From NCBI GenBank assembly GCA_963834705.1, contig CAWICV010000008.1, forward strand, positions 62,001 through 126,000: a DNA stretch of 64,000 nt, in the 5' to 3' direction. The notes under the pieces were generated by a model. It did no database searches and had not been told where the DNA came from. It saw nothing but the letters and a program-made list of their open reading frames with translations. The translations under genes were made by a program, and so were the position numbers. Below, piece after piece: positions 53,530 through 63,885 of the stretch (position 1 is the stretch's first letter; every line of letters starts with the position of its first letter). The DNA is from RYN-230 sp963834705. Its GTDB lineage: Bacteria; Actinomycetota; Actinomycetes; Streptosporangiales; Streptosporangiaceae.

Positions 53530-55104
53530 CTAGATCCAGCCGTGATACCACATGTGCGATAGCCAGTCCGGGTACGAGATGATCTGGCCCGCGATGATCG
53601 GGTACAGGTAGGCGAAGTTCAGCAGCACCCCGAGCAGATACGCCCCGGCCACCGCGGCGCCTACCGTGCGCCGGGTGGTGGACGCCCGGGCCGACCCGAT
53701 GATCAACCCCAGGCAGAGCGTGATCGAGATGATCAGGAACGGCTCGAACTCCAGCGCGTAGAAGAGGAACTCGGTCCGGTGGTCGTGCACCGCGAACCAG
53801 AACCAGGGCAGCCAGCCCACCGCCACGCAGAGCAGCACCGCGCCGGCCCGCCAGTCGCGGCGGGTCAGCCACCAGGCAACGCAGAGGATCAGCGTGGCGA
53901 TGGACGCCCACCAGATCAGCGGCGTGCCGATAGCCAGCACTTCCTGCGCGTTGCCGGACGCGCAGGCGCCCTTGCCGCCGCCCGCCGGGCAGGCCCAGAA
54001 GAACGCCACCGGCAGGCTCATCACCAGCCAGGTCCACGGCTGTGACTGGTACGGGTGATGCGTGGTCAGGCCCAGGTGGAACTGCAGGATCTGCTTCTGG
54101 TACTCCAGGAACGAGGCCATCGCGGCGATCACCGGGGTGTGGATGCCGTTCGACGCGGCCCACTGCCGGTCGTAGCCGGAGTTGGTGAAAAACCAGCCCG
54201 ACCAGGTGACCAGGTACACGGCGATCGGCAGCAGGCCGAACCAGGCGGGCAGCCAGCGGTTCTGCTTCAGCGCCGCAACCAGCCCGCCGGGCAGGGCCGC
54301 CGCCCGGCGCGCGCCGCAATCCCACGCGATGACCAGGGCAGCCAGGCCGAGCACGAACCAGACCGCGTCCCACTTGGAGGCCAGGGCCAGCCCGATGCAC
54401 ACCCCGGCGCCGATCCGCCACCGGCTGACCCAGACCCGGGGTGCGGTGAACCCGCCCGGGGACTCCTCGGCCGCCGCGGCCAGCCGGTCCCGGGTCAGGT
54501 CGCGGTCCACCACCAGGCAGCCGAACGCGGCCAGCACCCAGAACATCAGGAAGATGTCCAGCAGCGCGGTCCGGCTCATCACGAACTCGAGCCCGTCCAG
54601 CGCCAACAGCAGGCCCGCCACGCAGCCGAGCAGGGTCAACCTGGTCATCCGCCGGGTGATCCGGGCCAGCAGCAGGATGGCCAGCGTCCCGATCAGTGCG
54701 GTGGCGAACCGCCAGCCGAACGGGTTCAGCCCGAACGTCCACTCACCGAACGCGATGAACAGCTTGCCCAGCGGCGGGTGCACGACGAATTCGCCGCCGT
54801 GGCTGAAAATATGCGGGTCGCCGTGGACGAGCAGCGCGTTACGCCCGGCGATGTAGTTGTGCTCGACGCCGAAGCGCAGGATGCCGAGCGCGTCCGGCGC
54901 GTAGTAGGTCTCGTCGAACATCACGGCCTTCGGCGTGCTCAGGTTGTTGAACCGGAGGAACGCGCCGAACAAGGTGACCAGAATCGGCCCGGCCCAGCCC
55001 CAGAACTCGCTACCGGGCATGGCGGGTAGCAGCCGGGCGCGTAGCGTGGACGCCAGTGGGGCGGTAGCGGCGACCGGCTCGGCGGCCGCCGGGGATCCAA
55101 TCAT
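53530..55104 (-). CDS. pmt: Polyprenyl-phosphomannose-protein O-mannosyltransferase (PMT, GT39)
   Basis: 524 residues with about ten membrane segments. The PMT signature FDETYYAPDALGILRFGVE gives the catalytic Asp-Glu at 64-65 in the first outside loop. VHPPLGKLFIAFGEWTFG, ALDGLEFVMSRTALLDIFLM and further hydrophobic blocks follow. These enzymes transfer mannose from polyprenyl phosphate to exported proteins during translocation. In actinobacteria this gene commonly lies divergent from rsmI, as here. The N-terminal ~30 residues are cytoplasmic. Confidence 0.93.
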   Translation of the reverse strand: MIGSPAAAEPVAATAPLASTLRARLLPAMPGSEFWGWAGPILVTLFGAFLRFNNLSTPKAVMFDETYYAPDALGILRFGVEHNYIAGRNALLVHGDPHIFSHGGEFVVHPPLGKLFIAFGEWTFGLNPFGWRFATALIGTLAILLLARITRRMTRLTLLGCVAGLLLALDGLEFVMSRTALLDIFLMFWVLAAFGCLVVDRDLTRDRLAAAAEESPGGFTAPRVWVSRWRIGAGVCIGLALASKWDAVWFVLGLAALVIAWDCGARRAAALPGGLVAALKQNRWLPAWFGLLPIAVYLVTWSGWFFTNSGYDRQWAASNGIHTPVIAAMASFLEYQKQILQFHLGLTTHHPYQSQPWTWLVMSLPVAFFWACPAGGGKGACASGNAQEVLAIGTPLIWWASIATLILCVAWWLTRRDWRAGAVLLCVAVGWLPWFWFAVHDHRTEFLFYALEFEPFLIISITLCLGLIIGSARASTTRRTVGAAVAGAYLLGVLLNFAYLYPIIAGQIISYPDWLSHMWYHGWI

Positions 55105-55222
55105 CGGTCACATGGTATGGGTGCCGGGCGCCATCTGGTGAGGCAGATCACGACGTATCGTCACGGCGGCCCTGCCAGCCGGGTCACCGGGCGGCCAGTC
55201 CGCACGTAACGTTGTCCCCGGC

Positions 55223-56212
55223 ATGAACAGCAGCGACATCGGCACCGGCCCAGGCTCCCGCGCCCTCACCGGCCCAAGCGCCGGCCCAAGCGCCGGCCCA
55301 AGCACCGGTACAGGTACCGGTGCCAGCACCGGCACGCTGACCGTGGCCGCCGTGCCCATCGGCCGGCCCGGGGACGCGTCCCCGCTGCTCGCCCAGGCGC
55401 TGGCCAGCGCGCCGGTGATCGCGGCCGAGGACACCCGCCGGGTGCGCAAGCTGGCCGCCCAGCTGGGCGTGACACCAATGGGGAAGATCATCTCCTACTA
55501 CGACGCGGTCGAGCGCAGCCGCGAGCCGCGCCTGGTCCGGACCCTGCTCGACGGCCAGGACGTGCTGCTGGTCACCGACGCGGGCATGCCGGTGATCAGC
55601 GATCCCGGCTACCGGCTGGTCGCCGCGGCGGCCGCGGCCGGGGCCACGGTGACCGTATTGCCCGGGCCGTCGGCGGTGATCGCCGCGCTGGCCGTGTCCG
55701 GGCTGCCTACCGACCGGTTCTGCTTCGAGGGCTTCCCGCCGCGCAAGCCCCGCGAGCGGGCTCAGCGGTTCACCGAACTGGCCCGCGAGCCGCGCACGAT
55801 GGTGTTCTTCGAGTCGCCGCGCAGGCTGGCCACCACCCTGGCCGGCGTCGCCGCAGCGTTCGGGCCGGACCGCCCCGCGGTGGTCTGCCGGGAGCTGACC
55901 AAGACCCACGAGGAAGTGCGCCGCGGCACCCTGGCCGAACTCGCCGCCTGGGCCGCGGACGGCGTGCTGGGCGAGGTCACTCTGGTCATCGGCGGCGCGG
56001 CGGCGGCAGGCAGCAAGGCGGGCGCGCCCACCCGGACCGCCGCGGAGGCGGCCGAGGAAGCGGGCCGGCGGATCGTGGCCGGCCAGCCGCGCAACGCCGC
56101 CATCGCCGCGGTCGCCCAGGAGTCCGGGCTGCGCCGGGCCGAGGTCTACGACGCCGTGCTAGCCGCCCGCCGCGGCCAAGACCCCGGCGACAGGGGCCCG
56201 GACTCCAGGTAA
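55223..56212 (+). CDS. rsmI: 16S rRNA (cytidine(1402)-2'-O)-methyltransferase
   Basis: 329 residues. The catalytic tetrapyrrole-methylase-like domain begins near residue 37 with GTLTVAAVPIGRPGDASPLL and continues with VIAAEDTRRVRKLAAQLGV, VLLVTDAGMPVISDPGYRLV, DRFCFEGFPPRKPRER and VFFESPRRL. The family N-terminus is normally within a few residues of that point, so the first ~35 residues are an extension of GPSAGPSAGPS type. No alternative start codon removes it cleanly. It methylates C1402 of the decoding centre. The gene is divergent from pmt and followed by metG. Confidence 0.93.
   Translation: MNSSDIGTGPGSRALTGPSAGPSAGPSTGTGTGASTGTLTVAAVPIGRPGDASPLLAQALASAPVIAAEDTRRVRKLAAQLGVTPMGKIISYYDAVERSREPRLVRTLLDGQDVLLVTDAGMPVISDPGYRLVAAAAAAGATVTVLPGPSAVIAALAVSGLPTDRFCFEGFPPRKPRERAQRFTELAREPRTMVFFESPRRLATTLAGVAAAFGPDRPAVVCRELTKTHEEVRRGTLAELAAWAADGVLGEVTLVIGGAAAAGSKAGAPTRTAAEAAEEAGRRIVAGQPRNAAIAAVAQESGLRRAEVYDAVLAARRGQDPGDRGPDSR
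55271..55306 (+). repeat. 12-bp repeat in the rsmI N-terminus
   Basis: GGCCCAAGCGCC is repeated at 55271 and 55283, with a near copy at 55295 (GGCCCAAGCACC), coding for the GPSA/GPST units. Diverged copies continue (GGTACAGGTACC). Confidence 0.8.
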
Positions 56213-56251
56213 TCCGTTCGGCCGCATCCAGGCTGCCCCTAGGCTGTGACC

Positions 56252-58051
56252 ATGTCCGCTGCGACCCGTCACATTCTCACCGCGCCGGCCTGGCCCTACG
56301 CGAACGGCCCCCGGCACATCGGCCATGTCTCCGGCTTCGGCCTGCCGTCCGACATGTTCAGCCGGTACCAGCGGATGGCGGGCAACCGGGTGCTGATGGT
56401 CAGCGGCACCGACGAGCACGGCACCCCGATCCAGGTCGCCGCGGACGCCGAGGGCGTGACCGCACGCGAGCTGGCCGACCGGTACAACCGGGTGATCGCG
56501 GAGGACCTGCGCTCGCTCGGCCTGTCCTATGACCTGTTCACCCGGACCACGACGGGCAACCACTATGCGGTGGCCCAGGAGATGTTCCTCGGCCTGCTCA
56601 GGAACGGCTACATCTTCCCGCAGACCACGCTGGGCGCGATCTCCCCGTCCACCGGCCGCACCCTGCCCGACCGGTACATCGAGGGCACCTGCCCGATCTG
56701 CGGCTATGAGCACGCCCGCGGTGACCAGTGCGACAACTGCGGCAACCAGCTCGACCCGGTGGACCTGATCGATCCCCGCTCCAAGATCAACGGGGAGGCG
56801 CCCAGGTTCGTCGAGACCGAGCAGTACTTCCTCGACCTGCCCGCGTTCACCGAGGTGCTCGGCAAGTGGCTGCAGAGCAAGCAGGGCCAGTGGCGGCCGA
56901 ACGTGCTCAACTTCTCCCTCAACCTGCTGGACGAGCTGCGCCCCCGGGCCATCACCCGGGACCTGGACTGGGGCGTCCCGGTCCCGCTGGACGGCTGGCG
57001 GGACCGCCCGGACAAGCGGATCTACGTCTGGTTCGACGCGGTCATCGGCTACCTGTCCGCGTCCATCGAGTGGGCCAGGCGGTACGGCGCCGGCCCGGAC
57101 GAGTGGCGCGCCTGGTGGCAGTCCCCGGAGGCGGAGTCCTACTACTTCATGGGCAAGGACAACATCGTCTTCCACTCCGAGATCTGGCCGGCCATGCTGT
57201 TCGGCTACTCCGGCCAGGGCGCGAAGGACGGCACCGCCGGTGAGCTCGGCGCGCTGAACGTGCCCACCGAGGTGGTGTCCAGCGAGTACCTGACCATGGA
57301 GGGACGGAAGTTCTCCTCGTCCCGCGCGGTGGTCATCTACGTCCGGGACTTCCTGGCCCGCTACGACGTGGACGCGCTGCGCTACTACGTGGCGGTGGCC
57401 GGCCCGGAGAACCAGGACACCGACTTCACCTGGAGCGAGTTCCTCCGGCGCAACAACGACGAGCTGGTCGCCACCTGGGGCAACCTGGTCAACCGGTCGG
57501 TGTCGTTCGCCGCCCGCAACATCGGCTCGATCCCGGAGCCCGGCCACCTGACCGAGTGGGACCGGGACGTGCTGGAGCGGTCCCGGCAGGCGTTCGGCCA
57601 GGTCGGCGCCGCGCTGTCCCGGTCCCGGTTCAAGGCCGGGGTGAACGAGGCGATGCGCGTGGTGGCCGAGGCGAACAAGTACATGTCCGACCAGGCGCCG
57701 TGGAAGCTGCGCGAGTCGGATCCGGAGCGGATGCGCACCGTGCTGCACGTCGTGCTGCAGCTGGTGGACGACGCGAAGACGCTGCTCACGCCGTTCCTGC
57801 CGGAGTCGTCGGGCAAGGTGTACCGGATGCTGGGCGGCGAGGGGGAGTGGTCCGGCACGCCCCGGATCGAGGAGGTGGACCAGGATGGCGGCCCGTCCTA
57901 CCCGGTCATCACCGGCGACTACGACACGGCCGCCCGCTGGGAGTCCCAGCCGGTCAAACCGGGCACGGCGCTGAGCCCGCCGGTGCCGCTGTTCACCAAG
58001 CTGGACCCGTCCATCGTGGAGGAGGAACTGGCCCGGCTGGGGCAGCAGTGA
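56252..58051 (+). CDS. metG: Methionyl-tRNA synthetase
   Basis: 599 residues from the ATG at 56252; a GTG two codons upstream is possible. The class I HIGH motif is in YANGPRHIGHVSGFG, a zinc knuckle in CPICGYEHARGDQCDNCG with four cysteines, and the KMSKS-equivalent loop is GRKFSSSRA. The Anticodon-binding helical domain includes NLVNRSVSFAARNIG. No C-terminal tRNA-binding (Trbp111) domain is present, as expected at this length. It charges tRNA-Met. A hairpin 42 bases after the stop separates it from tatD. Confidence 0.97.
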   Translation: MSAATRHILTAPAWPYANGPRHIGHVSGFGLPSDMFSRYQRMAGNRVLMVSGTDEHGTPIQVAADAEGVTARELADRYNRVIAEDLRSLGLSYDLFTRTTTGNHYAVAQEMFLGLLRNGYIFPQTTLGAISPSTGRTLPDRYIEGTCPICGYEHARGDQCDNCGNQLDPVDLIDPRSKINGEAPRFVETEQYFLDLPAFTEVLGKWLQSKQGQWRPNVLNFSLNLLDELRPRAITRDLDWGVPVPLDGWRDRPDKRIYVWFDAVIGYLSASIEWARRYGAGPDEWRAWWQSPEAESYYFMGKDNIVFHSEIWPAMLFGYSGQGAKDGTAGELGALNVPTEVVSSEYLTMEGRKFSSSRAVVIYVRDFLARYDVDALRYYVAVAGPENQDTDFTWSEFLRRNNDELVATWGNLVNRSVSFAARNIGSIPEPGHLTEWDRDVLERSRQAFGQVGAALSRSRFKAGVNEAMRVVAEANKYMSDQAPWKLRESDPERMRTVLHVVLQLVDDAKTLLTPFLPESSGKVYRMLGGEGEWSGTPRIEEVDQDGGPSYPVITGDYDTAARWESQPVKPGTALSPPVPLFTKLDPSIVEEELARLGQQ

Positions 58052-58092
58052 CCGGGCCATACCGGTGAGTGCCATCCGGCTCCGGCTAGCGA

Positions 58093-58114
58093 GCACGGGC
58101 CGTGAGGCCCGTGC
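58093..58114 (+). terminator. Hairpin after metG
   Basis: GCACGGGCC (58093-58101), loop GTGA, GGCCCGTGC (58106-58114): a perfect 9-bp stem with a tetraloop, 42 bases after the metG stop. It is likely a terminator or attenuator between metG and tatD. Confidence 0.7.
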
Positions 58115-58168
58115 GAGCGGCTGGAGCACGGGTTTCTGCCGGATGGCGCGAACGACCAGGCAAGCACT

Positions 58169-59011
58169 GTGACCACCCCGGCCCGCGACCAGTACGGGCG
58201 GCCGCCCGCCGCCGACCCACCGCCGCTGCCGGCCAGCGCGTTCGACGCGCACTGCCACCTGGACCTGGTGCTCGGCCCGGTCGCCGACGTGCTGGCCCAG
58301 GCGGCCGCGGCCGGCATCACCCGGGTGGTCACGGTGGGCACCGACCTGCCGTCCTGCTACTCGGCGGTGACCACCGCCGCCGGCCACGACCCGGTCTACG
58401 CGGCGCTCGCCATCCACCCCAACGAGACCGCGCGGGCCGCGGGCGGCGACCGGCAACGTGCTGGCGTTATGCAGGAACTGGCTGAGCTGGCCGCGCTTCC
58501 ACAGGTGCGGGCGGTGGGCGAGACCGGGCTGGATTATTACTGGGACGACGCGCCGCACGACGTGCAACAGGACTGGTTCCGCGCGCACATCGCGCTGGCC
58601 AAGCAGGTGGCCAAGCCGCTGATGATCCACGACCGGGACGCGCACGAAGACATCCTGCGCATCCTGGCCGAGGAAGGGCCACCGGAAACCGTGATCTTCC
58701 ACTGCTTCTCCGGCGACGCCGAGCTGGCCAAGCGCTGCGTGGCGGCCGGCTACCTGCTCAGCTTCGCGGGCGTGCTGACGTTCGCCAACGCGCCGCAGCT
58801 CCGCGCGGCGGCCGCGCTGACGCCGCCCGGCCAGCTGCTGGCCGAGACCGACGCGCCGTTCCTCACCCCGGTGCCCAACCGGGGCAGGTCGAACTCACCC
58901 GCCCAGGCCGCGCACACCATCCGCGCGCTGGCCGAGATCAAGGAACTCGACGTGGCCGAGCTGTGCGCCATCCTGCAGGCGACCGGCCAGCGCGTCTTCG
59001 GCCCCTGGTGA
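58169..59011 (+). CDS. tatD: TatD-family metal-dependent DNase/hydrolase
   Basis: 280 residues. The metal-binding motif AFDAHCHLDLVLGPV begins near residue 24; a second ligand set is AIHPNE, GETGLDYYW, then HDRDAHEDILRIL, IFHCFSGDAELAKRC and LLAETDAPFLTPVP. The enzyme is a cytoplasmic metal-dependent nuclease. The start at 58169 lies after the hairpin. Its TGA shares one base with the ksgA ATG. In most actinobacteria I know, an rpf (resuscitation-promoting factor) gene sits between tatD and ksgA; it is missing here. Confidence 0.94.
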   Translation: MTTPARDQYGRPPAADPPPLPASAFDAHCHLDLVLGPVADVLAQAAAAGITRVVTVGTDLPSCYSAVTTAAGHDPVYAALAIHPNETARAAGGDRQRAGVMQELAELAALPQVRAVGETGLDYYWDDAPHDVQQDWFRAHIALAKQVAKPLMIHDRDAHEDILRILAEEGPPETVIFHCFSGDAELAKRCVAAGYLLSFAGVLTFANAPQLRAAAALTPPGQLLAETDAPFLTPVPNRGRSNSPAQAAHTIRALAEIKELDVAELCAILQATGQRVFGPW

Positions 59012-59856
59012 TGGGGGACCTGCTCGGTCCAGCCGAGATCCGGGGGATCGCGTCCCGGCTGGGCATCCGCCCGTCCAAGCGCCTCGGCCAGAACTTCGTC
59101 ACCGACCCCGGCACGGTCCGCCGCATCGTCACGCTGGCCGAGCTGACTCCGGACGACGTCGTGCTGGAGGTCGGCCCCGGCTTCGGCTCGCTCACCCTGG
59201 CCCTGCTGCCGGCCGCGCGCCAGGTGACCGCGGTCGAGGTCGATCCGCTGCTGGCCGCCGAGCTGCCACGCACCGTCCACCACCACACCCCTTCTTTTGC
59301 TGAACGCCTGCACGTGCTGACGGCCGACGCTCTCCGGATCACCGGCCTGCCCGGTCAGGCGCCTACGGCGCTGGTGGCTAACTTGCCGTACAACGTGGCC
59401 GTGCCGGTCGTGCTGCACCTGCTGGCCACGCTGCCGTCGCTGCGCAAGGGACTGGTCATGGTGCAGGCCGAAGTGGCCGACCGGATGACGGCCGGCCCGG
59501 GCAGCCGGGTCTACGGGGTGCCCTCGGTCAAGCTGGCCTGGTACGCGGCGGCCCGGCGGGCCGGCCCGGTGCCGCGCACCGTGTTCTGGCCAGTGCCGAA
59601 CGTGGATTCGGGGCTGGTCGCGTTCACCCGGCGTGAGCCGCCGGTGGCTGATGTGCCCCGGGAGGACGTGTTCGCCGTCGTGGACGCCGCGTTCGCGCAG
59701 CGGCGCAAGACGCTCCGCGCCGCGCTGGCCCGGTGGGCCGGGTCAGCCGCGGACGCGGAGCGGATCCTGCGCGCGGCCGGGGTGGACCCCGGTGCCCGCG
59801 GCGAGTCGCTCACCGTAGCCGACTTCGCCCGCATAGCGGCGGTCCGGACGCGGTGA
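59011..59856 (+). CDS. ksgA: 16S rRNA dimethyladenosine transferase
   Basis: 281 residues from the ATG at 59011, which overlaps the tatD stop by one base (TGATG). Family motifs: RPSKRLGQNFVTDPGTVRRI, SAM motif VLEVGPGFGSLTLALL, and the catalytic NLPYNVAVPVVLHLL. It dimethylates A1518/A1519 of 16S rRNA and its loss gives kasugamycin resistance. The C-terminal helical part has VDAAFAQRRKTLRAAL. A strong hairpin follows at 59864. Confidence 0.97.
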   Translation: MGDLLGPAEIRGIASRLGIRPSKRLGQNFVTDPGTVRRIVTLAELTPDDVVLEVGPGFGSLTLALLPAARQVTAVEVDPLLAAELPRTVHHHTPSFAERLHVLTADALRITGLPGQAPTALVANLPYNVAVPVVLHLLATLPSLRKGLVMVQAEVADRMTAGPGSRVYGVPSVKLAWYAAARRAGPVPRTVFWPVPNVDSGLVAFTRREPPVADVPREDVFAVVDAAFAQRRKTLRAALARWAGSAADAERILRAAGVDPGARGESLTVADFARIAAVRTR

Positions 59857-59863
59857 TCTTGTT

Positions 59864-59910
59864 AGCGCGGTGAGTTTTGCGGCCGCCGGTGACCGCAAAC
59901 TCACCGCGCT
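59864..59910. terminator. Strong, nearly perfect hairpin after ksgA
   Basis: AGCGCGGTGAGTTTTGCGG (59864-59882) and CCGCAAACTCACCGCGCT (59893-59910) pair throughout apart from one bulged T, with a ten-base loop. It begins eight bases after the ksgA stop. It can terminate in both directions and also faces the lectin remnant on the other strand. Confidence 0.85.
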
Positions 59911-59926
59911 GATGAATTAGGCCGTG

Positions 59927-60108
59927 CTACGGCAGCGACCACTGCTGGTTGGCGCCGCCGTTGCAGCTCCACCACTCGATCAGCGTGCCGTCGGAGTAGT
60001 TGGCGCCGGTGATGTCCAGGCAGCCGCCGTTGATCTGGATGGTGCCGTTGCTCGCCACCGTCCACTTCTGCGCGCGCCGGTGTTACCGTCGCACGCCGTC
60101 ACTATGGC
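59927..60108 (-). pseudogene. Ricin-type beta-trefoil lectin remnant, frameshifted
   Basis: The minus strand reads QKWTVASNGTIQINGGCLDI, then TGANYSDGTLIEWWSC and GANQQWSLP before TAG at 59927. These are standard lectin-repeat elements (QxW motifs), usually found as the carbohydrate-binding tail of a secreted glycosidase. Upstream the coding sense continues in another frame (VTACDGNTGA), so one base is missing near the GC run at 60070-60078. Nothing of the rest of a glycosidase lies upstream, as ispE occupies it. It looks like a fossil of a transferred or decayed gene. Confidence 0.7.
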
Positions 60109-60171
60109 TCTGGGCTGAAGGTCAAGGTCGTGGTCAGCTGGGCAGTCCACGGCCGCTACGATCAGATCATC

Positions 60172-61334
60172 GTGACCGCTGTGACTGCGCGGGTGCCCGC
60201 GAAGGTGAATCTCCAGCTCTCGGTGGGGCCGCCACGCGCTGACGGTTACCACGACCTGGTGACGGTGTTCCATGCCCTGGCTCTGTTCGACGAGATCACC
60301 GTCGCGGCGGCGGAATCCGACAGCGTGCGGGTCAGCGGCGAAGGTGCGGCCAGCGTCCCGCTCGGCCGGGGCAACCTGGCTGCCCGGGCGGTCGCCGCGC
60401 TGACCGACGCGGTTGGGGCTGGCTGCCGCGACGAGCCTGGGGTGGCCATCGAGATCAGGAAGCGGATCCCGGTCGCCGCCGGGCTGGCCGGCGGCAGCGC
60501 CGACGCCGCCGCTGCCCTGGTCGCCTGCAACGAGCTGTGGGGCATCGGGCTGAGCCAGCAGGAACTGGCCGAGGTGGCCGGGCGGGTCGGCAGCGACGTG
60601 GCCTTCGCGCTGCTCGGCGGCACCGCGATCGGCCTGGGCCGGGGCGACCAGGTCACCCCGGCCCTGGTCTCCGGCACCTATCACTGGGTACTCGCGTTCG
60701 CCGCCGAACAGCTGTCCACCGCCGCGGTGTACGCGGCCTGCGACCGGCTGCGGGCCGCGCAGCTGCGCGATCGGTCCGGCGCTGCCGCCGGCCAGCAGCC
60801 ACCCGCCAGCGCTGCTGGCCAGCAGCCACCCGCCAGCGCTGCTGTTCAGCAGCCACCGGCCAGCGATAGCGGCCAGCCGCCGGCCGGCGCCAGCGCCGTC
60901 CAGCAGCCGCACGCCGGCCGGCCGAGCGCCGGCCGGCCGAGCGGCAAGCGGGCGCCCGCTGCGGAGCCGTCGGCCTCGGGGCAGTTGATCGCCGGGTCGT
61001 GGCCCGCGCCCGAGCTGAGCACCGCGCTGATGGCCGCGCTGCGCAGCGGTGACCCGGCCGAAGTCGGCCCGCTGCTGGTCAACGACCTGCAGCCGGCCGC
61101 GATTTCGCTGCTGCCCGGGCTGCGCCGGGCGCTGGCCGCGGGCCAGGAGCACGGCGCGCTCGGCGCGATCGTTTCCGGATCCGGGCCGACCTGCGCCTAC
61201 CTGGCCCGGGACGGGGCCCACGCCCGGGATCTGGCCGTCGCGCTGACCAGCGCCGGCGTGTGCCGGTCGGTGGTCAGCGTGACCGGCCCGGCGCCCGGCG
61301 CGACCGTGCTCAGCCCGGCCGCCGACCACCGGCG

Positions 61335-61338
<4 letters not shown>
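60172..61338 (+). CDS. ispE: 4-diphosphocytidyl-2-C-methyl-D-erythritol kinase with low-complexity insertion
   Basis: 388 residues from the GTG at 60172, chosen because conserved sequence (VTARVPAKVNLQLSVG) starts there. This is the GHMP kinase of the non-mevalonate isoprenoid pathway. The ATP-binding Gly loop is IPVAAGLAGGSADAAAAL (~100-117), LGRGD and the C-terminal GAIVSGSGPTCAYLAR follow. Typical proteins are ~300 residues; here residues ~202-273 are inserted before PELSTALMAALRSGD, with three near-identical GQQPPASAA units and a Pro/Ala/Gly region. The insertion is at a loop between strands of the C-terminal half. It is coupled to the next gene by a GTGA overlap. Confidence 0.94.
60790..60870 (+). 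repeat. 27-bp minisatellite inside ispE
   Basis: GGCCAGCAGCCACCCGCCAG with seven more bases is a 27-base unit starting at 60790 and 60817, and a third, slightly changed copy at 60844. The unit encodes GQQPPASAA, so length changes stay in frame. Confidence 0.9.
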
Positions 61339-63266
<1,928 letters not shown>

Positions 63267-63281
63267 CCTACATATGTCGGT

Positions 63282-63800
63282 TTAGGCGTCCAGCGGCGCG
63301 AGCAGCACCCGGAGCAGGTCAGCCAGGGTGGCCCGGTCGGCGGCGCTGAGCCCGTTCAGCAGCGCCTGCTCGTGCTTGACCAGATCATCCAGGGCCGCGT
63401 CCACCCGGGCCTGGCCGGCCGGGGTCAGCGTGACCAGCACGCCGCGCCGGTCCTGCAGATCCGGCTCGCGGCGGACCAGCCCGGCGGCGGCCAGCCGGTC
63501 CACCCGGTTGGTCATCGTGCCGGAGGTGACCAAGGTAGCCCGGAGCAGCGCCCCGGGCGTGAGCTGATACGGAGGTCCCTTCCTGCGCAACGCGGAGAGC
63601 ACGTCGAACTCCCAGGTCTCCAGGCCGTGCGCGGCGAACGCGGCGCGCCGGGCCAGGTCCAGGTGCCGGGCCAGCCGGGACACCCGGCTGAGCACCTGCA
63701 GCGGCTCCACGTCCAGGTCGGGCCGTTCGGCCCGCCAGGCGGCGACCAGGTCGTCCACCTCGTCGCACTGCTCACCGGCGCGGCCTGGGCGATCGTCCAT
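63282..63800 (-). CDS. MarR-family transcriptional regulator
   Basis: 172 residues from the ATG at 63800; in-frame starts further upstream run into the operator region. The winged helix is visible in GLETWEFDVLSALRRKG, LTPGALLRATLVTSGTMTNR with the recognition helix, and VRREPDLQDRRGVLVTLT with the Asp-x-Arg-Arg wing. Helices at both ends form the dimer. MarR proteins respond to small ligands or oxidants and often control a divergent gene. The next gene, a trans-aconitate methyltransferase, is divergent across a short region that has palindromes, so it is the likely target. Confidence 0.95.
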   Translation of the reverse strand: MDDRPGRAGEQCDEVDDLVAAWRAERPDLDVEPLQVLSRVSRLARHLDLARRAAFAAHGLETWEFDVLSALRRKGPPYQLTPGALLRATLVTSGTMTNRVDRLAAAGLVRREPDLQDRRGVLVTLTPAGQARVDAALDDLVKHEQALLNGLSAADRATLADLLRVLLAPLDA

Positions 63801-63813
63801 GCGGGCAGCATAT

Positions 63814-63829
63814 CTCTTGACATCAAGAG
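63814..63829. promoter_or_regulatory. Operator palindrome between marR and tam
   Basis: CTCTTGA-CA-TCAAGAG is a perfect 7-bp inverted repeat with a two-base centre, the usual layout of a MarR-type operator. It lies 14 bases before the marR ATG, so autoregulation is likely. Confidence 0.75.
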
Positions 63830-63854
63830 TGTAAGCGGCCAGTGCGATCGTATA

Positions 63855-63868
63855 CCTTGACGTCGAGA
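63855..63868. promoter_or_regulatory. Second operator-like palindrome near tam
   Basis: CTTGACGTCGAG (63856-63867) is an imperfect palindrome with the same TTGA/TCxA pattern as the site 41 bases away. It sits upstream of the ribosome site AAGGAGG (63871-63877) of the tam gene. Confidence 0.6.
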
Positions 63869-63885
63869 GAAAGGAGGCTCGTGAC

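Noticed and set aside
56159..58702. 847-codon minus-strand frame opposite metG and tatD
   Set aside because: It covers several conserved genes on the other strand and has no recognisable domain.
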